Part shown: piece after piece, positions 23,091 through 35,540 of the stretch
Position numbering within the stretch: the stretch's first letter is position 1
How the letters are laid out: each line of letters begins with the position of its first letter
Assembly (NCBI GenBank): GCA_038380795.1
Contig: CM076264.1
Span: 73,897,223-73,961,222 of the forward strand
From: Pyrocephalus nanus
Taxonomy: Eukaryota; Chordata; Aves; Passeriformes; Tyrannidae
DNA length: 64,000 nt
Direction of reading: 5' to 3'
Position numbers and translations under genes: made by a program
The notes under the pieces: model-generated
What the model was told of the DNA's origin: nothing
Seen by the model: the letters and a program-made list of their open reading frames with translations, nothing else
Databases searched by the model: none

Positions 23091-24874
23091 ATTGGGCTCC
23101 TCAAAGGTAATAGCAGCTCTTTGGTGTTAGCCCGTAATTTTTTGTTGCCAAGGTGTGTTTCTATCTGTGCTTTCTTCCCTACAGCATGTGCCTCCACCTT
23201 AATCCCAAGGGAGCCCTAAAAACAGAAATGTGTGGGTAGCACAGGTTGTTTATCTGGTTTTTGCTGATAGACAGACCTGTTAATTATCTGCTCTTATTGA
23301 GGCTGCTCTGTGAAGAACAAGTTTGGTTTCCCATTGTCGTCCAGTGAAAAATGGGCTTGTCTCTAACATCTGCTGCATTATCTTGCTTTCTGCTCCTGAA
23401 TTACACCTTACTGAGCAGAAATGCTGCAGACCTCATGTGCCTCCGCCTACCCTAGATTTCACATTTGTTGCTGGAGATCCAGTGGCACAGTAGGCAGAGG
23501 GACAAGAAGGCTGCAGAAGTTCAACATAAACACGAATAATTGCCTTGGGAGCTCAGAGAGAGAAAGCAGAAACCTCCATGGCTGCAATGATGACTACACT
23601 TGAGTCACTGCACAAGATGTGCTCCTAAGGTAATCTCAGAACAACTCAGAGGTGAGTTGGGAATTCTGTAAGGCCTCCAAGAGAGCTGTTAGAAAGATCC
23701 ACCAGCAGTGTGCCTTTCTCAAGTGGTCTCGCTATAACAGAGCTCAGAGGTCTGAAGGCCACCCTGGAGCCCAGGTTCCTCTTTTACAAGGGGCCACCCT
23801 GCTTCCAAGTCTGGATCATGTTTTTCCTCCAAGGAAAAAAGCAGATAATTTGTTTGTACAAACCTTGTCCAGTCGTCCAAGTTTCCCCATTTAATAGTGG
23901 AGTTTACTGGGAAAAGATATTCCCTAGTTTTAGAAGCCTTAACTTTAGGGTCAGTGAGAAAACTCTTACCTAAACACAGAGTTTTAAGAGCAAATCTGCC
24001 ATGTTATATTTGTGTCTCTGTTCTTATGATTAAAAAAGAAAAAAGGATAATGAGCCACCAAACAAATTATTTTTGGTGCTGACTAAAACAATTTAACAAT
24101 TACTATTTATAACATAGAGTGAATAATGTTTAGTTTTGTATTCAGTTCTGTCCCCAACGTTTGCATTTCCCTTCTCTACTGGTATGTTTTGGCACTTACT
24201 TTATGTTTGTCAGAGAAATCAGTTATTTCTGACATTATTTCAGTGCCTTCAGGGCAAAATACTGGAACTGAACAATTGGTCCTCTCCATGACATTTTCCA
24301 AGCCCAGATCAAGTTTCCTTGCTGCTAGCCAGAGAAGTCATGGAAGCAGGGCCAGTGGAAGGAACACACTGGTAGGGTTCACTTTGAGCAGAAAGCTATT
24401 TCATGCTGTGTATCCACAACTACCTCCATATTTATAGATTTATGTGTGTCCAAAATTGGATATCTGAATATGTACTCTGGCTTCTTTCAAGAATGAGCAG
24501 TTTTCATGTTAACCAGAGACATCGTGTTTCCTTCAAGCGGTCCCTAAACAAAGGAAAAGGATCTCTTCAGCCAGATCTGTGTCTATCCCACAGACCTTTC
24601 TCCACTTCAGGGCTTTTTTCAGGTGGAAAAAATCAGTAATCTCTAGAGTCATTTGTAGTATGACTGAAAGCACTAAATAAAGCTCTAATGGAACTACTGC
24701 TTGTGGCATGAATTTGTCATCTTACATCTCCAGTGCATGCCCTTAAACAGTCCTTGATGAGCTTTTCTAGATTCCTGAGATTTGCTTTTGGGACTCTTGC
24801 TTTTTTTGAGGTTCCCTCTTCTTGATAACCCTCTAGAAACCAGGAAATTTTAAAGAGAATCCATACAATCCTAG
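23091..24874. other. Unassigned non-coding DNA
   Basis: No gene or repeat is recognised. Open frames are at most 103 codons and look like chance. The sequence is ordinary unique DNA. Confidence 0.6.
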
Positions 24875-24936
24875 ATAGAATCAGAATGGTTTGGGCTGGA
24901 AGGGACCTTAAAGATCATCTAGTTCCAACCCCCCAT
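24875..24936 (-). mobile_element. CR1: CR1 LINE 3'-end remnant
   Basis: The plus strand reads ATAGAATCAGAATGG, then GGGCTGGAAGGGACCTTAAA and GATCATCTAGTTCCAACCCC, the exact complement of the CR1 3' UTR end. The copy stops after about 60 bases, so it is severely 5' truncated. Confidence 0.92.
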
Positions 24937-27900
24937 GTTATCAATAGTCTGAGATAACAGTCCAAGACATCCTCCTCCTTGTGTCCACCACGACCCCTAA
25001 TGGGAATGTCAGTTGTGAAAGTTTCCAGAGTAACTTGTTTGCTTTTGTCCCTTTTAGCATTATTAGAACAGCAGCGAAGTTTATCTGGCAGAATTTGCAG
25101 AGAAAAAAACCTGACAGCTGCCTCTTGTCACGTTCACGTTTAGAAATGACTTCTTAACTGGATCAGTGGTTGAGCTTCCCAGCAGTAAAACCAAGGGAGG
25201 GGGGTTTCCTTCAGGGATAATCACCACCTTCCGATTCATGGCAATGGGTGTCTCTGCCAGTTGAGACCTTCCTCAGAAAACAACCTGCAGCCCAAGGTTT
25301 CCAAGACTGTCCAGGTTCAAGGTTTCATTTCTGCTTGAAACTCCCAGCTTTCTTTTTCCTCTGAAGAAATAATCCAACCTTGTTAATTCCTTTCAGACAC
25401 AGAGAAGGAGGAACATGCCCTACTATTAATTATTTTCCAAGGTAAGGCTTAACTTACCTACTAAATACCAAGCATCGACAATCTCCTTCCCTCTTGCAAG
25501 CACCAGGTGAACTGTAGATTTTTTCTTTTTGTGGGTCTCTCTAGTCTTGCCCATCCCTAAGATGAGTCACCCTTTAATGGTAGATATAAATACAATGGAG
25601 ATCTTGAACCTGGCTTTTCTTTGTCTGCTGTTCCATGATTTTTTTGTGCTTAATTGCTGCAATAACTTGAGCAAATCAAGAAAATTGGGCTGAAAATAGG
25701 TACAGTGTCGATGTTGGCTGGAAAGGAAGATCTTTATCTCTCATTTGAAGCTGTTGATGCCAAGAGATATTGAATCCCCTCAACTTTCCTTAACCCCATG
25801 GAGAACTGTTGTCACTGGGCTCTTTGCTGCAGTGCCCCCACCCAGGCAGCATCAGTTCGGGTTCATTTGCGCTTTGATGCTCATGGGAGGACTGAGGGGA
25901 GTAAGGGTGGAATGACTTGGGGGGGTTGCTTTCTCCTTTGAACTGCAGTGAATTTTTGACTCCAGATAAATTTGCCAATTACCACTTGGATATCTTGTAA
26001 TGTTTTCTCTCTGCTCAAGGCAGTCAGTGGACAGAACAGAGAGGACTGAGTCTGAGCAGAGCATTTATCTTGATAACATTCAGGAATGCCAGCATTCAGT
26101 TTCTAAAAAAGTGCCTTTCCAATTACCCTAATCTGTTTTAACTTGTTTCAGCAAAGCGAGGAGGGTTAATGTTTATAATGTAATACAACAGCACATTTCT
26201 GCTTCTTCAATAGTTTGTATATATTCAGTGAATCTTGAACACTGGAAGTGAGGATTTACGAGCTATTATGGCATTGTGTAAATCAGTATGTAACATTTTA
26301 TCTGAACTAGTTTGCCTCATACTCTGCTGACAGTCAAACTATTTTATTAATTTATTTTAAATTGTCCATATGGTGGTTGATATTCACATAACAGAGCTCT
26401 TCATCTTGCATCACTCGTGTGCATTTTCCAAATGCTATTTCTCTGGGCAATAACCAGATGAAGTAGTTTATTCTTTTCCCTTTATCTCCGTGAAGTTTAT
26501 GCATCCTGGCTTTCCTATTTGGAATAATAGATCCCAGCACTGCAAAGCAGACTGCAATCCTGTTTTCATTATCCCTTAGTACCATATGCTGGGCCTTTTA
26601 CCAAAGTCGTGACTCTTGCTGTGGATAGCTCTGATATTGGGCAATTACTTTATAATCTCAGAATACTGTAAAATAGATGGCAATAAATTTCCCTGGAACA
26701 CGACTCCTTTAGGAGCTAAGAAACTTAGGAGATCTAGGGTCTGGTCCCACACAAATATTTTGTATTACTCAAGTAGTAAAGACTTATTAAGGTAATAAAT
26801 ATTAATAATTATCATTACCTTTTTTACAACAATATAGATGTAATTTTATTAATAAAAATATATAGGTATTAAAAGAAATTACAATAATAGTAATTGAAGC
26901 AGTAAATAGGCATTGATTTAGTTAGGTGAGAGTTGCTGTAGTAACTCGTCTTTCTGATTCTGTGGGGTGAGATTCACCTCATCAAACTCTTCATGTCTGT
27001 AATGGGTCATTACATGATGGACAGAAATGGACACTTCCAGGACACAAATCATCCCTGCCCAGGGCACGATTTACCACTGTAAGATGAAGTGGTTAGAAAG
27101 CCCGGATCTAAGGCTCAAATCCTGACATTTCCAGTTAGGATTAATCAAGCCTATCGCAGCCTCCCAGAAGACACAAACCAAATAAATTTCATTGTGTCTG
27201 CCCGTACAATAATTCTGCAAAACACTTTCCATGTGGAAGCTTCTCCAAGCATTTCAGTACATGATCTTCCCACTGTGATTGATGTTAGCAGTAAACTACG
27301 AGAACATGCTCGGAATTGTTTAATGCAAATCAACTCCTAAACCGTTTTCACAAAATGATTTTGTCCCTTCCTGTGCATTAAGCTTGAGGAGTGGAGGGTT
27401 TAACACTCAGCTGTCAAGCAGTAACTCTACAAAATGCTGCAAGTAGTTGAAATCAGTCTTATTTATCACCATGTTGTCAAGGCACCTGGGATAGTGGGGC
27501 TCTGACTCTGAGGAGGATGTGTGTGTTTGTGTTTGTGTTTGTGTGTGTGTGGTTGTGTTTGGAAGAGGGAAGCAACAGACTGCGCATTAATGAAACCATT
27601 AATCCCTCCTGGCACATTCTTATCAGTCAAGTGCTCCCTCAGTTCATCTGAAAAGGCAAACTAAACCCCATTGAGGTCTTGCAAGTCCTTGTGTGTTCAT
27701 ACCACGGCCTTCTGGAAGTTACTGAAAATTTAGACATTCATCCAGTGCAGTTAGACCACCCCTGTGTATGAATTACCCCATATGCCATGTTAGTTCACAG
27801 GAGCTGGATATGCATAGTGAGAAGGGTTTGGCCCCTTAAGGGTAGAAAAAAGGAGGTATAGCCCTGTCCCTCCATAAATCTGTGCTATGGTTTGCTATAA

Positions 27901-28393
27901 AAATCTCACTTTCCAGGAATATGAAAATTCCCTGAAGCAGAAAGTGATGTAGATTAATTTCCCACAGGGAGTCACCACAGGGGATGTGGAAATGCAAAAC
28001 TTCAGATTGGAACTAAATGTCTGCCCTGAAAGCAAAGAAAAAAAATGCATCAGAAGCCTCTGCCCATCACGTGTGAAGCTGAAACTGCATCTGAGTTTCT
28101 CCATTTCATAAACATACACTTCAATCATGAGGTAAAGAAAATCTTCCTTTGTTTCTAATTTAATCTTTCTGTGGGCTTGAAGGTAGAAAAAAATCATCTA
28201 CTGTGTAGCTTCTCTGCTGTCCCACATCAGAGTTCCTGTGTGGAGTAAAATTTCAACTCCACAGCAGTGATTGCATCAACCTCTAACATACTTTTTTTTG
28301 GTTATTGTTATACCTTTACCAGTTGGAAATTTTATGTCTTTCTCTTGCTTGGTTTTTTGTGATCTGCCAAAAATAAAAAGAATAAAATATCAC
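24937..28393. other. Unassigned non-coding DNA
   Basis: No gene is recognised. A very AT-rich patch spans about 26755-26895. A GT-rich simple repeat lies at 27519-27562. Around 26140-26600 the sequence is repeat-free and rich in TTTAT and homeodomain-like cores, with a CCATATGG palindrome at 26366-26373 and a CAGATG E-box. This is weak evidence for regulatory DNA. Open frames are under 101 codons. Confidence 0.55.
27519..27562. repeat. GT/GTTT simple repeat
   Basis: GTGTGTGTTTGTGTTTGTG continues into GTGTGTGTGTGG. This is a mixed dinucleotide and tetranucleotide tract of about 44 bases. Confidence 0.9.
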
Positions 28394-28619
28394 ATTCTTT
28401 ACTGTGAGGATGGTGGGGCCCTGGCACAGGTTTTCCAGAGAAGCTGTGGCTACCACCTCCCTGGAGGTGTTCAAGGGGTAGGCTGGATGTGTTCAAGGCC
28501 AGGTTTGATGGGTCTTGGAGCAACCTGGTCTAGTGGGAGGTGTCCCTTCCCGTGGCAGAGGGTTGGAACAAGATGATCTTCAAGGTCCCTTCCAACCCCA
28601 ACTATTCTATAATTCTATG
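28394..28619 (+). mobile_element. CR1: CR1 LINE 3' end with internal 22-bp duplication
   Basis: The copy starts at CTGTGAGGATGGTGGGGCCC, passes CTGGCACAGGTTTTCCAGAG, and ends in AAGGTCCCTTCCAACCCC and CTATAATTCTATGG. The segment containing GTGTTCAAGG occurs twice at a 22-bp period (28467-28488 and 28489-28510), whereas the other CR1 copies in the window have it once. No frame survives. Confidence 0.94.
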
Positions 28620-30163
28620 GGGGAAAAAAAACAAAGAAAGATAAATTACTGTTTGTCTTCATCTTGAGAAGCTCTGGCAAAAAAACACCCCAAACTCTGT
28701 GTTTCTGAGGTAGGCAGCGCAGCAGAGGAGAGGTCTAACTGTTACAGAAAAGAATAAGGAGCTTAAATCTACAAGGCTTGATCATAAAATTTGCACAATG
28801 AAAATATGTACCAGAGGGCAAAGAATTACGAAGAGAACAGACTGGAAATATTAATTACTATCTGTCATTTAACTCTACAGCAGATCCACATTGCTAAATA
28901 CTGCTGCACGTGTGGCTTTATAAACATTTAGCATTCATTGTCAAGGTTCTTTAAAAGCCATAGGCCTTTGATAGCACCAATATGATGGGTTTTTTCTTTG
29001 AGTAGATTGTAAGAAGGATAACCTCTGCTTACCTGTTAAAAGAAAAAAAAAATAAAATGAGGCAGTTTGCAGATGCAGTTTTCATATTCTTCTCTGAATT
29101 ATTTACTGTTGACATGCCTTCCTTGAGTAACCTACCCTGCTATACCCCAAAAGTTGGTTGCTTTGGAAGAGAGGAGGAAAAACCAGCAAAACTTCCTCCC
29201 CTCCAGTGCTGCTGCCCACATTCCTCTGGGTGCCATGGTGGGGCTGGTGTTGAGTCCACATTATGGGGTTTAGTGAATTTTGGGCTGACAACCTCGTGTA
29301 TCTCTATGCTGGGTGAAGACCAGCAAGGTCCTTTCCTGGGAAATTAAAGCTGTGAGGGCTGAAGGAGTTAGGGTATGAGCCGTGGGAAAGCCTCCAGACG
29401 TGGAGGCTCCAGACATCCACAGCTGGCTGTGGGTGACAGGCTGCTGTGTTTGCATCACACGGCCTGAGCGGTGACAGACAGTCCAGCTCTGGCCCACGGA
29501 ACTGGCTGTGCCCAATAAATGCCACTCTGGCAATTAACCAACTTCAGTAAGAGGACTGTGAGGCAGCACTAAGCTACGGATGTGGGAACAAATTACTGAA
29601 GAATGCAATCTGCCCCTTGAACTTTCCCAAGCCTTGTGACTGCTCATGTTCCACGTGCTGGAGTTCCATCATCAGGACTGTGTCTGTAATTAATGTGATG
29701 GGTGGTTGCAATTGCCTCATGGAATGGGAAGAGTTGTTCTCCTGGCGTTGCTGTGATGCAGCAAAACAGGTTTTGGCTGATGCACCAAGGGCTCTGAGTG
29801 AGAAAAGGGGGCAGAGACACAGAGAGGTGGTTTTTGACTTATGGTGGAAGTCTTGAAGTGCCCTGCCTTTCTGTAGGAGTTGCCTACAGGTAGCATGTGC
29901 CATGAGGGATGTCTTCCTCTGGGAATCTGAGCTCCTGGCGGGTTCCCGATACCTGTCTGCTGAGTAGGAAATTGCTGTTAGTAGATTGGAAAGGAGTTCT
30001 TGAAATAGGTCATGAATATCTGCTTGTGTTCTTCTATATATCTTCTCAATACGTCTTTCCTGCTCTTCAGCTGAACCCCTCATACATATCTATATGTATA
30101 TATATATATATATATATGTACCATGGAGCTGGGGCTCCTCCCTCCATTTATTTCATAATCTCC
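28620..30163. other. Unassigned non-coding DNA
   Basis: No gene is assigned. A 169-codon minus-strand frame (29574-30083) has an N-terminal part rich in E, R, Q and L, but I do not recognise it. An AATAAA followed by GCCACTC occurs at about 29514-29526 in a GC-richer segment that faintly resembles an LTR end. A TA dinucleotide run lies at 30096-30117. Confidence 0.5.
30096..30117. repeat. TA dinucleotide microsatellite
   Basis: About 11 consecutive TA units are flanked by ATATGTA on both sides. It is likely variable in length. Confidence 0.92.
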
Positions 30164-30420
30164 TTGAATCATTGGGGTTGGAAAAGCCCTCAAAGATTGA
30201 ATCCAACCATGACCTCAGCATCACCATGTTCACCCCCAAACCAGGTTCCCAAGTGCCTCGTTCACACACCTTTTGAACTCCTCCAGGGGTGCTGACTCCA
30301 CCACTCCTCTGGGCAGCCTATTCCAAAGCCTGACCATCCATTCAATGAAGAACTTTCTCCCAGTACCCAATCTAAACCTCCCTTGTTGCAGCTTGAGGCT
30401 GTTGTTTCCTCTGCTCCCTG
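30164..30420 (-). mobile_element. CR1: CR1 LINE 3' part
   Basis: The plus strand reads GAATCATTGGGGTTGG, ATCCAACCATGACCTCAGCA, CTCCACCACTCCTCTGGGCA and CAATCTAAACCTCCCTTGT, which is the complement of the CR1 C-terminal coding part and 3' UTR. It stops near GAGGCTGTTGTTTCCTCT. The copy is inactive and 5' truncated. Confidence 0.94.
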
Positions 30421-33400
30421 TCTGCTCCTGTATTTCGTCTTGTACATACTTTAAGTCTGGTTTTGAGACTTCTCAGTTTGGCTCCTGACTTTGTGAAGAC
30501 AAGTTATATGTTTTTGTATTATCCCTTGTGAAGGGTGATTGATATCAGAAGGGTCATATTTATTACTTCATTGCTACTTTCCATAAATCTGACAGGTGAT
30601 ATTAATGTAATAATGTTAAACAGGCAGTGAATTGACTTTGACTGGAAAAAGAATAAATCTGAGATCATACCCCAAAGTAGCTGTTTTTAGAGCAAGCTCA
30701 TAACAACCATGTTTCCCTTTTAGCATGATGCATAATCCCATTATATTAAACACATAACAAAAAAAACCCCATAAAAATAGAAGGTACAAGACATAATTAT
30801 TGACTCTGTTTGGCCTGAAGGAATAAAACTCTATTTCAGCCAAACAAGATAACATCAATTTTTTATTCTTTGCATTTCATTACTAATGACTCATCTGTGG
30901 CCAATCCAGTTATCATTCTAAATACTGCAACTGTTTTCAAAACTTATTTCACATCATTTTAGACAGCTTCCCCTGTACTCTTCACCAAAATCAAACAAGT
31001 AGTAAATTAAAACAAGATGCACTAGCAACGCATTGAGAAAGTTAGGACTGAGAATTTGTTTGCCTAGGAAAGAAAAGGAAGGAAAAGCTAAAATAAAGGA
31101 GAAAGTCCTGGAACCTGAGTTAAAAACCAGGTGACAGCAATAGAGTATACTCTTTTCCTGCTCAAAAGGCTATAGGGAACCTATTGTTTCTTTTCAGGAA
31201 GAGGGAAATGACAATATAATGGACAGGCTGGAAATGAGTTCAGTAGCATGTCATATAAGATTTAAAGTCTTGGACAGTTTTAAAAAATCTATTATTTTTG
31301 GCTTGTTTTGAGGCGCTTTGGTTTGTAGTAGCTGTAAAACTACATCTCTAAAGCTGTCTTTGCAATTTTGGAAATCTTTCCCTTGGTATGTGAAGGTGGA
31401 GGCGATGGCACATGGAAACAGGAGCTTTGGCATCAGCATTCCTGAACTCCACTTTTCTTCTCAGCAAATGTCCAAATCTTTTCATTTCCTGCAGATCCTT
31501 AAGAGTATCCCTTTTCCCGCTGTTTGGGTAGGAAGGGAAGGGCACCTGGTCTGCAATTTAGCAACATCTTTGATGTGGATTGCTGAGAGAGACCTGCAAC
31601 TCCTGTCAGGGCTACTCTACTTTCTGCTTCTTAAAGCTGTTTTCTAAAGAAACCTGCCAGCAAGTCCTCCAAAGATGAACAAACTAGCCATATAATTATA
31701 ATTTAGGGACTTCTGTGTCATCTGTTGGGGCCTTCTTTGCTTTTCCACCTCCTAACCTTTTTTAATCAGCATAACTCAGAGCTGAATGTATAAAATATTT
31801 CCATCGTCCTTGTCTCTATGAAGAACCAGTGGGTTTTATTTTAGTTTTTGTCCCAAGACACAAAACTGTTTCCCACAGTAAAAGCCCAGAGCAGTTAGCC
31901 ACAATTAATAAAAGTAAAAAAGGTAGGAACTTGTTGCAGTGGAAACAAGGTTCTGGTTCAATGATGTGCATCCTCCAAATTCAGCAAAGGGTTTAAATCC
32001 TCAGGAGGAGCAGCATCTTCATGCAACAACAGTACAGAGCCTCTGGTGATAACATAACTCAAGCAGATGTTTAGCCCTAAAATCTTCCAGGAACCTCTGC
32101 AAATTGTGAACAGAAATTTTTTATTTGGATGCTGTTTTGAAGCCTTGTCAAGGGCGTTGCAGAGGTGCTTGAGGCAGGTCCAGGCTTTCCCAGAATGCAG
32201 GCAGGATTATGCCTGGGCTTGTTTTTCATCTTGTTTTACCCAGAAGTTTTGTTTTGTTTTGTTTTGTTTTGTTTTGCCCACAAAATAAGCTCTCTAGGAT
32301 GTGGATTTACAGATCCCTTTGCACTTGGCCTAGTCCTTAAGGCAAACTCAACCCAAATTTGTCCCAGTCCTGCACAGCCTGGTAACCCACCCCTAAATTG
32401 TGGCCCACTCTTTTTGATTGTAACTATGCATGAAAACAGATATTTCAAGGTAACAGGTGAAAAATTCATACCTAATTGCTTTGCAGTACCTTGTTTCTCT
32501 GGCTCAACCCCATCTCATGAGACTTATTTGAAACAGCATCTTTTGCAGGTGGCTGGGAACTGGAAACACTTCCTGGCATTTGCACCCTTGCTAAAAAATA
32601 GAAAACATTTTAGATGCATTTTAAATAGGAGGAAAATCCTTAGAGGGTCCCACTCTGACACACTGTGAGTTTTGTAACAATTAATTAACTGAATGAGCTC
32701 ATAAATGTAATAAGTGTGTCAAATATGACAGTGGTTCCAATTTCCCCTGGGTGTATTACCTGATTAACATTGATTTACTACCCTGGTCCCTGTTGGAATA
32801 AATAAAGTTCTTTCAAACACATCATATTTCAAGTAACTGAATCAAATCCCTCCCTCTGAAAAAAAAAAAATAAATAAAAAAATAGCCATGAGTCATGTCT
32901 TTCATTACCCTGAAAAGCTGCAACCCAGGCTTCTCATAAAGCCAAATGACACTTTGAGAGAAACATGTAAAGTAAAATCTTATAGAAATCCTAAACTTTT
33001 TGATAGCTCTGAACTCTACCCCACACTGACTTTATGCTCCACTTGGCACTGCATTGACAATTAAATATATTATTCACCTGACTTGCACAAGACAGTCTTT
33101 CCGTAGAAAGAGCTGCAAATGGACAAATAGCATTTTTAGCAGCACGAGACTGGCGAAGACTAAAATCTGATTTCTTACTTCAGTAGATGGCCTTCTAAAA
33201 GAACACAAATCACCATGGAAGGGACATTTCTTAGTTGAAAGAAACCAAGAGCAGATTTGAAGATCCTGTTTTGTTTTTTTTGGTTTTTTTTTTTTTTAAT
33301 TATTATTTTCCCCACAGTTCATTTGCTGTAGAAGCTGGAAGCTCCTTGGGAAGGCCCATAAATGTTAATAAATACGTTTTCAGTGATAACAGCTCTAAGT

Positions 33401-35171
33401 GCTCTCACTTGGCAATGATCAGAGATGATTAATTCCCTCTGAGAACGGAGCTTGAACAAGATCAAAGAGGAAAACTGCGCTGGGAAGATTTGTGACACAG
33501 CCAGGCCGATGCTGCTCCTCAGCTCCTGCTGCTCCTCTTTTCCCACCACTTTTTGGAGGACCAGGAGCGGCAAGTGGGTGGCTGTCGGGAGCAAACCTTG
33601 TGTAAACCTCCTCCACGTTGGCATCTCCGAGTGCGTGATCAGAGTAAATCACTCATCCTCCACCAGTGCAGGCCGGTGACACTGTGAGCTCATCTCCCCT
33701 GAAATACTTTGGTTTTTCTCTTGGAGGCTGTTGGGTTTGGATTCCCATTGCTTTTTTTTTTCAAAATATTCTTCTAAAGAGAGGCAGGTGGTTGTTTTGA
33801 AAGCCCTGGGAATGGCCCTAAAGGACTGACCACCAATGAAAAACAAACAAACTGCTGTTTTGCTAATTAATATCTTAAAAGATTTAAGTTTAGTCTTCCT
33901 GACTGTATTCTCTTGCCTCTGAAATCAGAAAAAAACCCCCATATCTCCACTTCCAATATATTGGTGGGTGTTGTGTTTATTTTAACCAAATTGTTCACAA
34001 AGGCTTTATGATGTGAGGGATAGCAGGGAGACTGTGGTCTACCCATTTTTATTTTTTTTTTAATAAGGAAAGATTAAACCTTGTAAGTCAGAGAAGAATG
34101 AGTAATATCCTTCCCGTTATGGCACTCTACATGAATGCATTTTTATTCTGGGAACATGCTAATCTAATTTTAATTAATTTTTTTTTCCCCCCAGAAACAT
34201 GGATATTTTTGAAAGAAATCTGTGTCCACAAGTCTTAAGTTTGGGTGACTCATGTTAGCTACCAATATATCTGTGCTTTATGGTGGCTTTAATAAGCAAT
34301 AATCTCTGTTGGGCATTCAAATGTAACTCACATATTTTCTGGGATAAAGGCCTTTTTGTACGGCACTAAGTTAAAAATCAAATCTCCATAATGCTTAAAC
34401 ACCTATATTAAGAAGCTTAGCTGCAGTTTATATAACCTTTAGATTGCCACAGTGTCTTAAAAATCTGTTTAAAGGAAGTCTTTTGGATTATCTCTTGATT
34501 ACAATATATATGGGGATATTTTTTTTTGCTGTTTTTTTTCTCTCTCTACATCTTAAAGCTGCAGATAAAAGCAGAATATTATTTTCCTATATCCAGCTTT
34601 AAAATAAACAGAGGGCAGTTGGTGACTTTTCTATAACTGTGTTGCAAAGAAGCCCAAGTGCTAAATGTTACGTTCATTTCCTTTGACCACTGAGCAGGAA
34701 TAAAACTCTACTTTTACATTTTATATGGAATTTTATAATAATGAGCAGTAGAGCACTGAAATTTTTCATACTTTGGGCTTCAGTGATGCCCAGCCAAGTG
34801 TAAGGCCAGCAGACGATTACTGGGAAAAGGTCGATGGGCAGTTGAGGGTCTTGAACAGTGCATGTAGAAAAAAGAGGCTTGCACAGAAATTCCTCCTGCA
34901 GTTGCAGAAATGCCCATGTAACACAGTATTTTGTGCACAGTTATCGTGTTCAGGGAGTGTTTTCCATGCATTTTAAAATGAGAACAATGAATCATGCATG
35001 AGTGGGACTGGACAAACAGGACCACGACCCAGCTGTATGTGAGACCTCAGCGAAGATCCCAATAAAATGCGGGGTGGGTTTTTTAAGTCAGTTTTTAAGT
35101 GAATTTTGTCCTAGTAAAATTCAAGTGGGTTTTTCAGCAGGCACGGAACCTGAGTGCCTGTTCAACAAACT
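30421..35171. other. Unassigned non-coding DNA
   Basis: No gene is recognised over 4.7 kb. A TTTTG repeat lies at 32247-32276 and A-rich patches near 32860-32882. Two T-rich tracts end in CCCCACAG (33317) and CCCCCCAG (34194) and look like 3' splice sites. The longest frame, 167 codons at 32165-32668, crosses the TTTTG repeat and is not family-like. Confidence 0.58.
32247..32276. repeat. TTTTG pentanucleotide microsatellite
   Basis: Six perfect TTTTG units. Confidence 0.95.
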
Positions 35172-35280
35172 GAATCACAGAATTATAGAGTCATTTATGC
35201 TGGAAAAAACCTCCAGGATCATTGAGTCTCCACCTTGCCAACCATGGAGACCAGAGCCCTGAGTGCCACGGTCAGTTGTC
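35172..35280 (-). mobile_element. CR1: CR1 LINE 3'-end remnant
   Basis: The plus strand starts GAATCACAGAATTATAGAG, then GGAAAAAACCTCCAGGATCA and TTGAGTCTCCACC, and near its right end has CTGAGTGCCACGGTCAGTTG. This fits the complement of a CR1 3' UTR subgroup that differs from the AAGGTCCC type. It is diverged and short. Confidence 0.85.
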
Positions 35281-35502
35281 AAGAAGGCTTGCACTATTAA
35301 CCTAATGATAATACATTCAATTAATCTGCTTTTAGGAAGGTGGGGTAAAGCTGGGGGAGAAAAAAACAAAAAAAAAAAGGTCTGTTTCTTAGATAATGGT
35401 CTAAAATACAATTTACTGCATTTATATTTCTTACTTTTGAATTACTGCATAGGAATTTGATTAAATTTGTTACTTGCTAGTAGGGGAAAAAAAGCATTAA
35501 GG

Positions 35503-35540
<38 letters not shown>

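Noticed and set aside
29400..29540. AATAAA in a GC-richer stretch, considered as an LTR end
   Set aside because: No LTR boundary, U5-like block or repeat family match could be recognised.
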